Positions 1 to 6,690 of a stretch of 20,761 nt of DNA are shown one piece after another. Within the stretch, counting starts at the first letter, position 1, and the number at the start of each line of letters is the position of its first letter. Source of the stretch: CANKBT01 sp038236005 (GTDB lineage Bacteria > Actinomycetota > Actinomycetes > Mycobacteriales > SCTD01). The stretch lies in the NCBI GenBank assembly GCA_038236005.1, contig JBBSTI010000053.1, positions 1-20,761 of the forward strand, given 5' to 3'. The notes under the pieces are model-generated. The model was not told the origin of the DNA and ran no database searches. It saw only the letters and a program-made list of their open reading frames with translations. The position numbers and the translations under genes were made by a program.

Positions 1-926
1 CCCAGCAGGGTCTTGAGGTCGGCGCAGATCTTCGCGTTGGCCTCGCGAGCACCGGCCGACACGTGGCCGAGGCCGAAGAACCCGTGGATCATGGTGTCGA
101 ACCGCAGCACCTGGGTAGGCACGCCGGCCTTCTCGAGCGCCTCGGCGTACGCGAGGCCTTCGTCCCGCAGCGGGTCGTTGCCGGCGACGGCGACGATGGC
201 CGGCGGGAGCCCGGACAGGTCCGGGGCGTTGACGACCGACGCGCGGGGGTCGGCACCGTCGGCGCCGTCGCCGAGATACTGCGCGCCGAACCACGCCATG
301 TCGTCGGAGGTGAGGAACATCCCGGTGGCGTTCTCCACGCGCGACGGGTAGTTGCCGTCTGAGGCGAAGTCGACAGCGGGATAGAGCAGAAGCTGCGCAG
401 CCAGGCCCGGCTTCTCGTCGCGCAGGGCGAGGGACACCGCCGCGGACAGGTTGCCCCCGGCGCTGTCGCCGCCGACCGCGACCCGAGCGGCGTCACCGCC
501 CAGCTCGCCCGTGTGCGACAGCACCCAACGCACGGCGGCCAGGCAGTCGTCCAGCGGGGCCGGGAACGGGTGCTCGGGCGCCAGCCGGTAGTCCACGCTC
601 ACCACGACCGCGTTGACGTCGCGGCACAGCAGGCGGGCGTGGTCGTCGTGGGTGTCGAGGTCGCCGATGACGAAACCGCCGCCGTGCAGGAACGCGATCG
701 TCGGGACCGGTCCGTCGCCCTCGGGGCGGTAGACCCGGATCGGCGGCCCGTCCGGCACCTGACTGTCCTCGACCGACCCGACCTGCGCCAGCGCCTCGGC
801 CGGCCGCATGTCGACCGTCAGGGTCCGGAAGCCGGCCCGGGCCTGCTCGGGGGTGCCGTCGCTGATAGCCGGAGCGCCGAGGCTCTCCAGCATCTGCAGC
901 ATGCCGGCGATGTCGGGATCGAGCAC
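1..926 (-). CDS. Alpha/beta hydrolase of the hormone-sensitive lipase (HSL) esterase family, 3' end cut by window
   Basis: A probable cytoplasmic carboxylesterase acting on short acyl esters. The 308 visible residues have no stop, so the last few residues lie beyond the left edge; family members are usually about 310 residues, so little is missing. The HSL oxyanion motif HGGGF is at residues 81-85, the nucleophile elbow GDSAGG places Ser155 as nucleophile, Asp251 lies in NDPLRDEG, and His281 lies in IHGF, so the catalytic triad is complete. There is no signal peptide. The GTG start at 926 has GGAGG five bases upstream. The gene begins 18 bases after the RDD gene stops and is probably co-transcribed with it. 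The family is clear; the substrate cannot be told from the sequence. Confidence 0.92.
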   Translation of the reverse strand, partial: MLDPDIAGMLQMLESLGAPAISDGTPEQARAGFRTLTVDMRPAEALAQVGSVEDSQVPDGPPIRVYRPEGDGPVPTIAFLHGGGFVIGDLDTHDDHARLLCRDVNAVVVSVDYRLAPEHPFPAPLDDCLAAVRWVLSHTGELGGDAARVAVGGDSAGGNLSAAVSLALRDEKPGLAAQLLLYPAVDFASDGNYPSRVENATGMFLTSDDMAWFGAQYLGDGADGADPRASVVNAPDLSGLPPAIVAVAGNDPLRDEGLAYAEALEKAGVPTQVLRFDTMIHGFFGLGHVSAGAREANAKICADLKTLL

Positions 927-944
927 AGGGGCCTCCAAGGGGGT

Positions 945-1871
945 TCAGGACGGGAGCGTGAAGCCGCCAGTGTGCCCGCCGTCACCGACAGTCTCGGGCA
1001 CCGGGGGGGTCGGGACGGTGCGGTCACGGCGCGCGTACGGCTCGACGGGCGTCGGGCGAGGGATGTACGGCGCGGCGGTCGGACCGGGCTGCGCTCCATG
1101 GACAGGCCCGAGCCCCTGTCCGGTCGGCCGGTCCGCGTACGACGTGGGGGTGTCGCGCCGTCGACGCTCGGCGAGCACGGCGGCGAGGTAGGCCCAGCCC
1201 GGCGTGCCCGGCGGCGCGGCCGGGGTGACGACGGCGTCGACCGCGCCGACCAGCTGCCCCCCGAGCTGCTCACGAGCTGCAGGCGTCATCTGCGACGCCC
1301 TGCCGACGAACTGCCGCACCGACCCGGCGAGCCCCTCGTCGAGCCGAGACAGGTCCAGGCCGGTGGCCCAGGACGCGAGCGGCGGGGGCATCTGCGCAGG
1401 CGGGGGAGCGTTCTTGGGGGCCCGCTCCAGCACGACGACGGTGCCGGCGAGCAAGTCGCCGACCCGCTTGCTGCGCTCGGTGAGCAGCATCGTCAGCACC
1501 GACACGATCCAGCTGGTGAGGAAGTCGACGATCGCGAACGCGCCCCGGGTGAAGGCCTGCCGGAACCCGATCGGGCCGGCGTCGTCGCGCACCACCCGCA
1601 GCCCCATCACCATCTTGCCGACGGTCCGGCCGCGGGTGATCGTCTCCATGACGATCGGGTAGCCGAAGACGACGGCGACGATCAGCACGATCCGCAGTGC
1701 CGCCGCCAGGGCACCGGACGAGCTGGCGACCACGATGCCGAGCGGGAAGGACACCAGCAGGAAGACCGCGACCTGCAGGACGGTGTCGATCGCCTTCGCG
1801 ACGAAGCGGGACGGCAGCCCGGCCACCGGCAGGTCGAGGGCGACCGCCTCACCCGTGACGAGCTGCTGCAC
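945..1871 (-). CDS. RDD family membrane protein with long Pro-rich C-terminal tail
   Basis: An integral membrane protein of 308 residues; the function of RDD proteins is mostly unknown, with some linked to ion transport or stress. The RDD domain covers about residues 17-150: Arg22 and Asp29 in the first helix give the family its name, GRTVGKMVMGLRVV is the typical loop after helix two, and hydrophobic helices lie near 25-48, 57-78 and 112-132. Residues 150-308 form a Pro/Ala/Arg-rich, probably disordered cytoplasmic tail. I chose the GTG at 1871 because it begins the family-typical LVTGEAVALDLP segment and has GGAGG four bases upstream; the reading frame stays open further upstream to 2000 but would run across the divergent SpoIIM-like gene. 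RDD and SpoIIM-like genes are often divergent neighbours in actinobacteria. Confidence 0.9.
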   Translation of the reverse strand: MQQLVTGEAVALDLPVAGLPSRFVAKAIDTVLQVAVFLLVSFPLGIVVASSSGALAAALRIVLIVAVVFGYPIVMETITRGRTVGKMVMGLRVVRDDAGPIGFRQAFTRGAFAIVDFLTSWIVSVLTMLLTERSKRVGDLLAGTVVVLERAPKNAPPPAQMPPPLASWATGLDLSRLDEGLAGSVRQFVGRASQMTPAAREQLGGQLVGAVDAVVTPAAPPGTPGWAYLAAVLAERRRRDTPTSYADRPTGQGLGPVHGAQPGPTAAPYIPRPTPVEPYARRDRTVPTPPVPETVGDGGHTGGFTLPS

Positions 1872-1920
1872 GACACCTCCGACGACGTTGGGGTCAAGGC
1901 TGATCTGACAGTCTGCCCCG

Positions 1921-1932
1921 TACGCTCTGGAC
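1921..1932 (+). promoter_or_regulatory. Candidate -10 element of a leaderless promoter for the SpoIIM-like gene
   Basis: TACGCT at 1921-1926 fits the actinobacterial TANNNT -10 pattern and ends six bases before the GTG at 1933. No Shine-Dalgarno sequence precedes that GTG. This arrangement is the usual one for leaderless transcripts. I see no good -35 box at the expected spacing. The divergent RDD start is only 61 bases away, so promoters for both genes must share this interval. Confidence 0.5.
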
Positions 1933-2940
1933 GTGGATCTGGACGCCTTCGTCGCGCGGCACAGCGCGGAATGGACGCGGCTGGAGACCCTGCTCGGCAC
2001 CGCCCGTCGGCCCCGGCGGCTGTCCGCCGAACAGATCGACGAGCTGGTCGACCTCTACCAGCGGACCGCGACGCACCTGTCGGTCGTGCAGAGCGCCGGC
2101 CGTGATCCGCAGCTAGCCGCCCGGCTGTCCTCGCTGGTCGCCCGCGCCCGGGGCACCGCGACCGGCACCCGGCAGTTCACGCTGGCCGACGTCGCCCGTT
2201 TCTTCCGTCAGGACTTCCCGGCGGTCTGCTACCGAGCCCGGTGGTGGTGGATCGGGGCGGCGGCCTTCTTCCTGCTGATCGCGGTGCCGATCGGGATCTG
2301 GGTCGCGGTCAGCCCGACCGCCCAGGCCGCCGCCGGTGACCCCGAGCAGGTCCGGCAGCTGGTCCAGACCGACTTCGAGGCCTATTACAGCTCCGCCCCG
2401 GCGCAGGACTTCTCGGCGCAGGTGTTCACCAACAACGCGTTCATCGCCTTGCAGGCGATCGCATCCGGCGTGCTGCTCGGGCTGCCGATCCCCTACATCC
2501 TGTTTCAGAACGCCGCGAACGTCGGCGTCTCCGCGGGGCTGCTGGCGGCCAACGACCGTACGGGCCTGTTCTTCGGCCTGATCCTCCCGCACGGGCTGCT
2601 GGAGCTGACCGCGATCTTCGTCGCCGCCGGGCTCGGGCTCAAGCTCGGGTGGACCGTGATCGACCCCGGTCGCCGTACGCGCTCCGCCGCCCTCGCGGTC
2701 GAGGGTCGGGCGATCCTGCTCGGCGCCCTCGGGCTCACGGTCGTGCTGCTGATCTCCGGGCTGATCGAGGGTTTCGTGACACCCAGCGGTCTGCCGACCT
2801 GGGCGCGGATCGGGATCGGTGCGGTCGCCGAGCTGGCGTTCCTGGCGTACGTCTACGGCCCTGGTCGCCGCGCCCACCTCGCCGGGGTGACCGGTGACCT
2901 CGCCGACCACCGGGCCGGGGACGTGCTCCCGACCGCGTGA
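1933..2940 (+). CDS. SpoIIM-like (stage II sporulation protein M, DUF95) membrane protein
   Basis: A polytopic membrane protein of 335 residues. In Bacillus SpoIIM takes part in septal peptidoglycan remodelling during engulfment; the actinobacterial homologues occur in species that do not make endospores and their role is unknown. The first 100 residues are soluble and helical, with a DLYQR segment typical of the actinobacterial subgroup. Membrane helices follow near 105-126, 168-192, 212-236, 258-279 and 291-309. The hallmark LPHGLLEL is at 218-225 and the FTNN segment at 165-168. The GTG start gives MDLDAFVARH, the usual N-terminus of this group. The gene is divergent from the RDD gene and is followed after 40 bases by the HAD gene. 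Confidence 0.9.
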   Translation: MDLDAFVARHSAEWTRLETLLGTARRPRRLSAEQIDELVDLYQRTATHLSVVQSAGRDPQLAARLSSLVARARGTATGTRQFTLADVARFFRQDFPAVCYRARWWWIGAAAFFLLIAVPIGIWVAVSPTAQAAAGDPEQVRQLVQTDFEAYYSSAPAQDFSAQVFTNNAFIALQAIASGVLLGLPIPYILFQNAANVGVSAGLLAANDRTGLFFGLILPHGLLELTAIFVAAGLGLKLGWTVIDPGRRTRSAALAVEGRAILLGALGLTVVLLISGLIEGFVTPSGLPTWARIGIGAVAELAFLAYVYGPGRRAHLAGVTGDLADHRAGDVLPTA

Positions 2941-2949
2941 GGCGCTGAC

Positions 2950-2979
2950 ATGACGGCCAGGACGCGGCTGGTGCTCTGA
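2950..2979 (+). CDS. Nine-codon mini-ORF resembling a duplicate of the HAD gene start
   Basis: ATG to TGA encodes MTARTRLVL and the stop is followed by one base and the HAD start at 2981. The HAD protein begins MGTRTSLVLW, so six of nine residues match and TGA replaces the Trp codon TGG. The flanking bases also repeat: CTGACATG occurs at 2945-2952 and 2976-2983, and CTGGTGCTCTG at 2968-2978 and again within the HAD start. The HAD start lacks its own Shine-Dalgarno sequence, so re-initiation after this ORF is possible. Whether it is translated is not known. Confidence 0.3.
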   Translation: MTARTRLVL

Positions 2980-2980
2980 C

Positions 2981-3646
2981 ATGGGCACTCGTACGAGCCT
3001 GGTGCTCTGGGACCTCGACGGCACGCTCCTGCGCGCCGGCGGGGTGAGCCGCGACGCCTTCACCGAAGCGGTCGGCGGCACGATCGAGCACCCCGAGGAG
3101 AAGGTCAGCTTCTCCGGGCGTACGGACCCCTGGATCGCTCGCGCCCTGCTGGAGCAGGCCGGTCGCTCGGCGGACGAGGCCCCGGGCGTGCTGGCCCGCT
3201 ACGCCGAGGCGCTGGGGCGACGGCACGACCAGGTCGCTCGCGAGGGCCGGGTCCTGCCGCACGTCCACGACACCCTCGCGGCCCTGGCCCGGGCGCAGGT
3301 GCGCCAAGGCGTCGTGACCGGCAACCTCACCGCGACCGCCCGGGTCAAGGTCACCGCCCTCGGCCTGACCGAGCACCTGGACCTGGCGGCGTCGGCGTAC
3401 GGCGACGACGCCCCCATCCGCGACGACCTCGTCCCGATCGCCCTGGCCCGCGCCGGCGGCGTCCCGCCCGAGGCTGCCTGGGTGGTCGGCGACACCCCGC
3501 ACGACCTGCAGTGCGCGCGCGCTGCCGGCGTCCGGTGCCTGCTGGTTGCCACCGGCGGCCACGACCTGGCCGAGCTCTCAGCCCTCGGCGCCGACGCGGT
3601 CCGGCCGGACCTGGCCGGTGCGGTCGCTCTCCTGCTCGAACGCTGA
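2981..3646 (+). CDS. HAD superfamily phosphatase, phosphoglycolate phosphatase-like
   Basis: A probable cytoplasmic phosphatase of 221 residues from the Cof-independent, class I cap group of HAD hydrolases. Motif I is DLDGT with Asp11 as nucleophile and Asp13 as acid/base; the helical cap lies between about residues 18 and 90; motif II is VTGN with Thr113; motif IV is GDTPHD with Asp171 and Asp175 for magnesium. A basic residue for motif III is most likely Arg147 rather than the more usual Lys, but the alignment is uncertain there. The substrate is not predictable. The ATG at 2981 is chosen because motif I follows at the normal distance, although no Shine-Dalgarno sequence precedes it. A hairpin begins three bases after the stop. 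Confidence 0.88.
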   Translation: MGTRTSLVLWDLDGTLLRAGGVSRDAFTEAVGGTIEHPEEKVSFSGRTDPWIARALLEQAGRSADEAPGVLARYAEALGRRHDQVAREGRVLPHVHDTLAALARAQVRQGVVTGNLTATARVKVTALGLTEHLDLAASAYGDDAPIRDDLVPIALARAGGVPPEAAWVVGDTPHDLQCARAAGVRCLLVATGGHDLAELSALGADAVRPDLAGAVALLLER

Positions 3647-3649
3647 GGC

Positions 3650-3669
3650 CGGTCGTGACACCACGACCG
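3650..3669 (+). terminator. Hairpin after the HAD gene, possible terminator
   Basis: CGGTCGTG at 3650-3657 and CACGACCG at 3662-3669 form a perfect 8-bp stem with the four-base loop ACAC, starting three bases after the HAD stop. There is no T tract, as is common for actinobacterial terminators. A second, longer hairpin (3655-3689) overlaps it and cannot form at the same time, so which structure acts is uncertain. Confidence 0.5.
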
Positions 3670-3689
3670 ATGACCACTCGTGGCGTCAC
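3655..3689 (+). other. Alternative hairpin overlapping the post-HAD terminator
   Basis: GTGAC at 3655-3659 pairs with GTCAC at 3685-3689, and CCACGA at 3661-3666 pairs with TCGTGG at 3678-3683, giving eleven pairs with one internal mismatch and an 11-base loop. Its left arm uses bases that form most of the 3650-3669 hairpin, so the two are mutually exclusive. It could be an alternative terminator stem or chance in GC-rich DNA. Confidence 0.4.
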
Positions 3690-3779
3690 TCCTCGTCCGA
3701 AGAGGTGCGCGGGTCACTGTCCGGTGGCACCCCGGGGGCTGCGGGTTGAATCCACCCTGATCGCCAGGAATCCCTGTGC

Positions 3780-3820
3780 GTGACGAAACACTGACGTTGT
3801 TTCGTGACGTTGGCGTGACC
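3780..3820 (+). promoter_or_regulatory. Four phased GTGAC-type direct repeats, candidate operator
   Basis: GTGACG at 3780, CTGACG at 3791, GTGACG at 3804 and GTGACC at 3815 are spaced 11, 13 and 11 bases apart, so they sit on about one face of the helix. A fifth GTGACC is at 3849. The core CGAAACA/TGTTTCG around the central pair is also an inverted repeat (3784-3790 and 3798-3804). Pairs of direct repeats about 11 bases apart are typical sites of OmpR-family regulators; MtrA and PhoP of actinobacteria both recognise GTCAC/GTTCAC-like repeats. A possible promoter, TTGTTT at 3797 and TACGTG at 3821, overlaps the repeats. The regulator is not proven. Confidence 0.45.
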
Positions 3821-3882
3821 TACGTGGCGTCGTGCCGGGCAGACGGAGGTGACCTCAGACCCGACACCACAAGGAGATTCAC

Positions 3883-4131
3883 ATGGCCAAGAGCTCGTAC
3901 AAGACCGATACCGAGACGTCCGGCAGCAAGAAGTCCGGCCTTCTCTACCTGCTCATCGGGCTCGCGGTGATCATCGTCATCGTCGTCCTGCTGTTCGCGT
4001 TCAACGTGATCGACATCAACAGCGGCGGCGGCAACATCGAGCTTCCGGACACCAACGTGGACGTCGATGTCCCCGATGTCAACGTGGACGCCCCGGACGC
4101 CTCCGCCGACCCGGTGGCGCCGTCCAACTAG
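3883..4131 (+). CDS. Small single-span membrane protein with acidic VD-rich tail, function unknown
   Basis: An 82-residue protein that I do not recognise as a named family. Residues 1-18 are hydrophilic with several Lys; residues 19-41 form one strongly hydrophobic helix (LLYLLIGLAVIIVIVVLLF); residues 48-82 are acidic, with a repeating NVDVDVPDVNVDAPD pattern and no basic residue. The charge distribution favours the tail outside the cell. There is no lipobox or signal peptidase site, so it is probably membrane-anchored. AAGGAG six bases before the ATG makes the start certain. It stands alone between the repeats at 3780-3820 and a strong terminator, so it is a monocistronic unit with its own control, probably well expressed. 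Confidence 0.85.
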   Translation: MAKSSYKTDTETSGSKKSGLLYLLIGLAVIIVIVVLLFAFNVIDINSGGGNIELPDTNVDVDVPDVNVDAPDASADPVAPSN

Positions 4132-4144
4132 GCAACGACGCACG

Positions 4145-4180
4145 ACGGGAGGCCGGCTGCTGTGTGCGCCGGCCTCCCGT
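4145..4180 (+). terminator. Strong intrinsic terminator after the small membrane protein gene
   Basis: ACGGGAGGCCGGC at 4145-4157 and its exact reverse complement at 4168-4180 make a perfect 13-bp GC-rich stem with a 10-base loop, 13 bases after the stop codon. There is no T run, as is usual in actinobacteria. It isolates the small gene from the DUF1206 gene downstream. Confidence 0.85.
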
Positions 4181-4227
4181 GCTGTGTGGGATCGAGACCG
4201 CCGTGGCACCCGCGTCCGCATGACGAT

Positions 4228-4256
4228 CTGACAACAGCTCGTGGACGTCTTTACCG
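4228..4256 (+). promoter_or_regulatory. Possible promoter of the DUF1206 gene
   Basis: CTGACA at 4228-4233 matches five of six bases of the TTGACA -35 consensus. At 17 bases distance TTACCG (4251-4256) is a weak -10 candidate. The position, between the terminator and the start at 4285, is right for a promoter, but the -10 match is poor. Confidence 0.3.
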
Positions 4257-4284
4257 GAGGTCCACCCCGGGGCAAGGATCGCGC

Positions 4285-5121
4285 ATGACTTCCGCCGAGC
4301 ACCACGCCCAGCAGGCCGGCAGCTCCGAGACCGCCCGCAAGGTCGTCCTGGTCGGATGGGCCGCCAAGGGTGTGGTCTACCTCGCCCTGGCCTACCTGGT
4401 TGCGCAGATGGCCTTCGGCTCGTCGTCAGAGCAGGCGAGCACCACCGGCGCCCTACAGAAGATCGCCCAGGCGGGGCCAGGCAAGATCACGCTGATCGTG
4501 CTCGGCGTCGGGTTGCTGGCCTTCGCCGTCGGGCGGATCCTCGAGGTGACCACGCTGGCCGGACCGAAGATCGACGTCAAGGACAAGATCGAGGCCGTGG
4601 TGCTGGCGGTCGTCTACACCTCGCTGGCCTTCACGGCGTTCAGCATCGTCGGCCTGGCGGGAGGCAGCTCTGGTGGTGGAGGCAGCAGCGAGCAGAAGAG
4701 CTCGAACTTCCTGTTCGGCCTGCCTGGTGGCCGCTACCTGGTCGGGCTGCTCGGGCTGATCGTCATCGGCGTGGGCGTGCACTCAGCGGTGAAGGGCATC
4801 AAGCAGGACTTCATGCCGACCCTGCGCACCGGCGAGATGCCGGCGACGGTCCGCAAGCTCACCCCGCGGCTGGGCGTGGCGGCGCACGTCACCAAGGGCG
4901 CCATCCTGGCCCTGGTCGGCTACTTCTTCGTCCAGGCGGCGGTGACCTACGACCCGCAGAAGGCTCGCGGGCTCGACGCCGCCCTCCGTGAGGTCTCTCA
5001 GCAGTCGTGGGGTCGGGTGGTCCTCGTCATCATCGCGATCGGGCTGCTCGCGTACGCGGTCTTCACGTTCCTCGAGGCGCGCTACCGCAAGGTGGGCTCG
5101 AGCGCCACGAGCACGGTCTGA
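4285..5121 (+). CDS. DUF1206 family membrane protein
   Basis: A 278-residue polytopic membrane protein of unknown function. It has the DUF1206 pattern of three repeated units of two helices each, with helices near 25-43, 67-86, 105-124, 151-168, 200-220 and 243-263. Units begin with related motifs (GWAAKGVVYLALAYL at 24-38 and AHVTKGAILALVGYF at 200-214) and end with related GVGLLAFAVGRILE and AIGLLAYAVFTFLEA segments. A Gly/Ser-rich loop lies at 126-140. The ATG at 4285 has AAGGA six bases upstream. The frame is open further upstream, but a start there would fall in the terminator of the previous gene. It converges with the serine hydrolase gene, 28 bases separating the stops. Confidence 0.88.
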   Translation: MTSAEHHAQQAGSSETARKVVLVGWAAKGVVYLALAYLVAQMAFGSSSEQASTTGALQKIAQAGPGKITLIVLGVGLLAFAVGRILEVTTLAGPKIDVKDKIEAVVLAVVYTSLAFTAFSIVGLAGGSSGGGGSSEQKSSNFLFGLPGGRYLVGLLGLIVIGVGVHSAVKGIKQDFMPTLRTGEMPATVRKLTPRLGVAAHVTKGAILALVGYFFVQAAVTYDPQKARGLDAALREVSQQSWGRVVLVIIAIGLLAYAVFTFLEARYRKVGSSATSTV

Positions 5122-5149
5122 CCCACCCGGACCACCGCCGCACCCCCTC

Positions 5150-6481
5150 CTAGTGCCAGTCGCTCACACCGCCGGGCACGGGCTGGTCCGGGGCGTACGC
5201 GGTGCGGGTGAAGGTGAACGTCGCCAGCACGAACAGCTCCGGGGTCAGGGTCGTGACAACCTCCCCGGCGAAGTAGCCGTCGAGCCCGACCCAGGAGTCT
5301 CCGCGACGCTGGAAGCGCGAGGCGCGGCCGCGCTGCCCGAGGCCCGACAGGTGCAGCAGCCCGTCGGCCTGGGCCCGCAGCACGTACGGCGCCGGCCCCC
5401 AGAACCACGGCCCCAGCAGGTTGAGATCGACGGGGGACAAAGAGGGCGACCAGGTGGCCCCGACCGCTGGCTCGTGCGTGCGCAGCACGTCGAACAGGTC
5501 ACCGGTCAGCCCGCCGTCCGGTCCGGTGGTGGTGTTGCGCAGCGTCAGCACGCCCTCGCCGGCCGTCCGGTCGACGAACACGCCGGCCAGGAACCCGGGC
5601 ATCGACCCGCCGTGCCCGACCAGGGTGCGGTCGCCCACCCGCAAGACCTGCACCCCCAGCCCGTACGCCGAGAGGCCCTCGCTGTCACTGTCGAACCCGG
5701 CCGGGACGCACATCTCGGTCAAGGTCTCCGGGGCCAGCACGTCGCCGGTGTCGCCCAGCAGGAAGGTGCCCAGACGCGCGAGGTCGGTCAGCGTCGCCCA
5801 CAGCTGTCCGGCCGGGGCCATCGCGCCGTGGTGGTGCTCCGGCTCGTCGATCAGCACGTCGGCCCAGGGGTGCACGCCGAACCCGCGTGCCGCGACCCCG
5901 GACGGACGAGGCGTCGTACGGGTCATCCCGAGCGGCAGCAGCACCTCGTCGGTGACGACGTCGTCCCACGACCTCCCACGGGCCCGAGCAAGCAGCGATC
6001 CGAGCAGGCCGTAGCCAAGATTGGAGTAGTGGAACCGGCGCCCGGCCCCGCCGACCACGTCGGCGTCACCGAGCGCGAGATCCGCCAGCGACCCGCCCGG
6101 CGTCCGCTCCCACCAGAGCCCCGGGCTCTCGGCCCCGACGCCGGCGGTGTGGCTGAGCAGCTGCCCGATCGTGCGTGAGCCGAGCGGGGTGCCCGGCAGG
6201 TGCTGCTCGAGCGGGTCGTCCAGCGCCAAGAGCCCCTCGTCGCGCAGCCGCATCACGGCGATCGCGGTGACGGTCTTGGTGATCGAACCGAGCCGGTGCT
6301 GCACGTCGGCGTGCGGCTCGGCGACCTCCCCGCGGGCGGCGGACCAGACCAGCCGACCGTCTCGGACGACCCCGGCCAGCAGCCCCGGCGTACGGGTCTC
6401 GCGCTGGGCTCGGGCGGTCCGGGCGAGCAGATGGTTCTGCGTGGCGGGGAGCAGGGCGGGCGACATGGGATCTTCGTACAT
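5150..6481 (-). CDS. Serine hydrolase of the class C beta-lactamase/penicillin-binding fold
   Basis: A 443-residue protein of the beta-lactamase family (PF00144), a group with D-aminopeptidases, DD-peptidases and esterases. The SxxK motif SITK has Ser66 as nucleophile and Lys69 as base; YSN at 152-154 is the Tyr-x-Asn motif; HGG at 290-292 stands for the KTG motif. The C-terminal 100 residues form a separate beta-rich region, as in many esterase members. No Sec signal peptide or lipobox is visible, so a cytoplasmic esterase or peptidase is more likely than a secreted lactamase. The ATG at 6481 is favoured by a TANNNT box six bases upstream; a second ATG at 6466 has no clear Shine-Dalgarno sequence. 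The gene is divergent from the PRC-barrel operon. Confidence 0.88.
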   Translation of the reverse strand: MYEDPMSPALLPATQNHLLARTARAQRETRTPGLLAGVVRDGRLVWSAARGEVAEPHADVQHRLGSITKTVTAIAVMRLRDEGLLALDDPLEQHLPGTPLGSRTIGQLLSHTAGVGAESPGLWWERTPGGSLADLALGDADVVGGAGRRFHYSNLGYGLLGSLLARARGRSWDDVVTDEVLLPLGMTRTTPRPSGVAARGFGVHPWADVLIDEPEHHHGAMAPAGQLWATLTDLARLGTFLLGDTGDVLAPETLTEMCVPAGFDSDSEGLSAYGLGVQVLRVGDRTLVGHGGSMPGFLAGVFVDRTAGEGVLTLRNTTTGPDGGLTGDLFDVLRTHEPAVGATWSPSLSPVDLNLLGPWFWGPAPYVLRAQADGLLHLSGLGQRGRASRFQRRGDSWVGLDGYFAGEVVTTLTPELFVLATFTFTRTAYAPDQPVPGGVSDWH

Positions 6482-6517
6482 CTTGGAAGGCTATCCACGG
6501 TCCGTCGGGGTAGTCAC
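6482..6517 (-). promoter_or_regulatory. Candidate leaderless promoter of the serine hydrolase gene
   Basis: On the minus strand GTGACT (6517-6512) and TAGCCT (6493-6488) are separated by 18 bases and resemble -35 and -10 boxes. TAGCCT ends six bases before the ATG at 6481, and no Shine-Dalgarno sequence precedes that ATG, which suggests a leaderless transcript. The layout matches the one before the SpoIIM-like gene. Confidence 0.5.
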
Positions 6518-6540
6518 GCTGCGAGATGAGGGGGTCCGTC

Positions 6541-6690
6541 GTGGACTGGTGGGTCTGGTTGCTGATCGTGCTGCTCGTGGTGGTGGTCCTGGTGGGGGCT
6601 TTCGCGCTGGTGCAGGCACGCCGCCGGGCGGGCGGCGTCATCGCCTCGCGCGGGGGCAAGAAGGGGAGCAGGAAGGTGACCGACGCATGA
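6541..6690 (+). CDS. 49-residue membrane peptide, first gene of the PRC-barrel operon
   Basis: A small protein with one membrane helix near residues 3-26 (a WWVWLL start followed by Val/Leu), then a very basic tail (ARRR, then GGKKGSRK). The N-terminus is probably outside and the basic tail in the cytoplasm. The GTG at 6541 is chosen because GAGGGGG lies six bases upstream; an in-frame ATG at 6526 would add five residues but lacks a Shine-Dalgarno sequence. The stop overlaps the next start as ATGA (6687-6690), so translation of the two is probably coupled. I recognise no family. The coupling suggests it helps place the PRC-barrel proteins at the membrane, which is inference. Confidence 0.75.
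   Translation: MDWWVWLLIVLLVVVVLVGAFALVQARRRAGGVIASRGGKKGSRKVTDA

Noticed and set aside
513..2105. Long plus-strand open frame antisense to the esterase and RDD genes
   Set aside because: Its residues are mostly Arg, Gly, Pro and His as expected for the reverse frame of GC-rich genes, and both minus-strand genes have clear family motifs.
1933..2940. Evidence of endospore formation from the SpoIIM-like gene
   Set aside because: DUF95 proteins are widespread in actinobacteria that do not form endospores, and no other sporulation gene is present.
4162..4284. Upstream extension of the DUF1206 reading frame starting at 4162
   Set aside because: The start lies inside the 4145-4180 terminator, the extra 41 residues look unlike protein of this family, and the ATG at 4285 has a good Shine-Dalgarno sequence.
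5150..6481. Antibiotic resistance beta-lactamase
   Set aside because: The fold motifs are present, but there is no signal peptide and the HGG in place of KTG and the extra C-terminal region fit esterase or peptidase members; nothing supports resistance.
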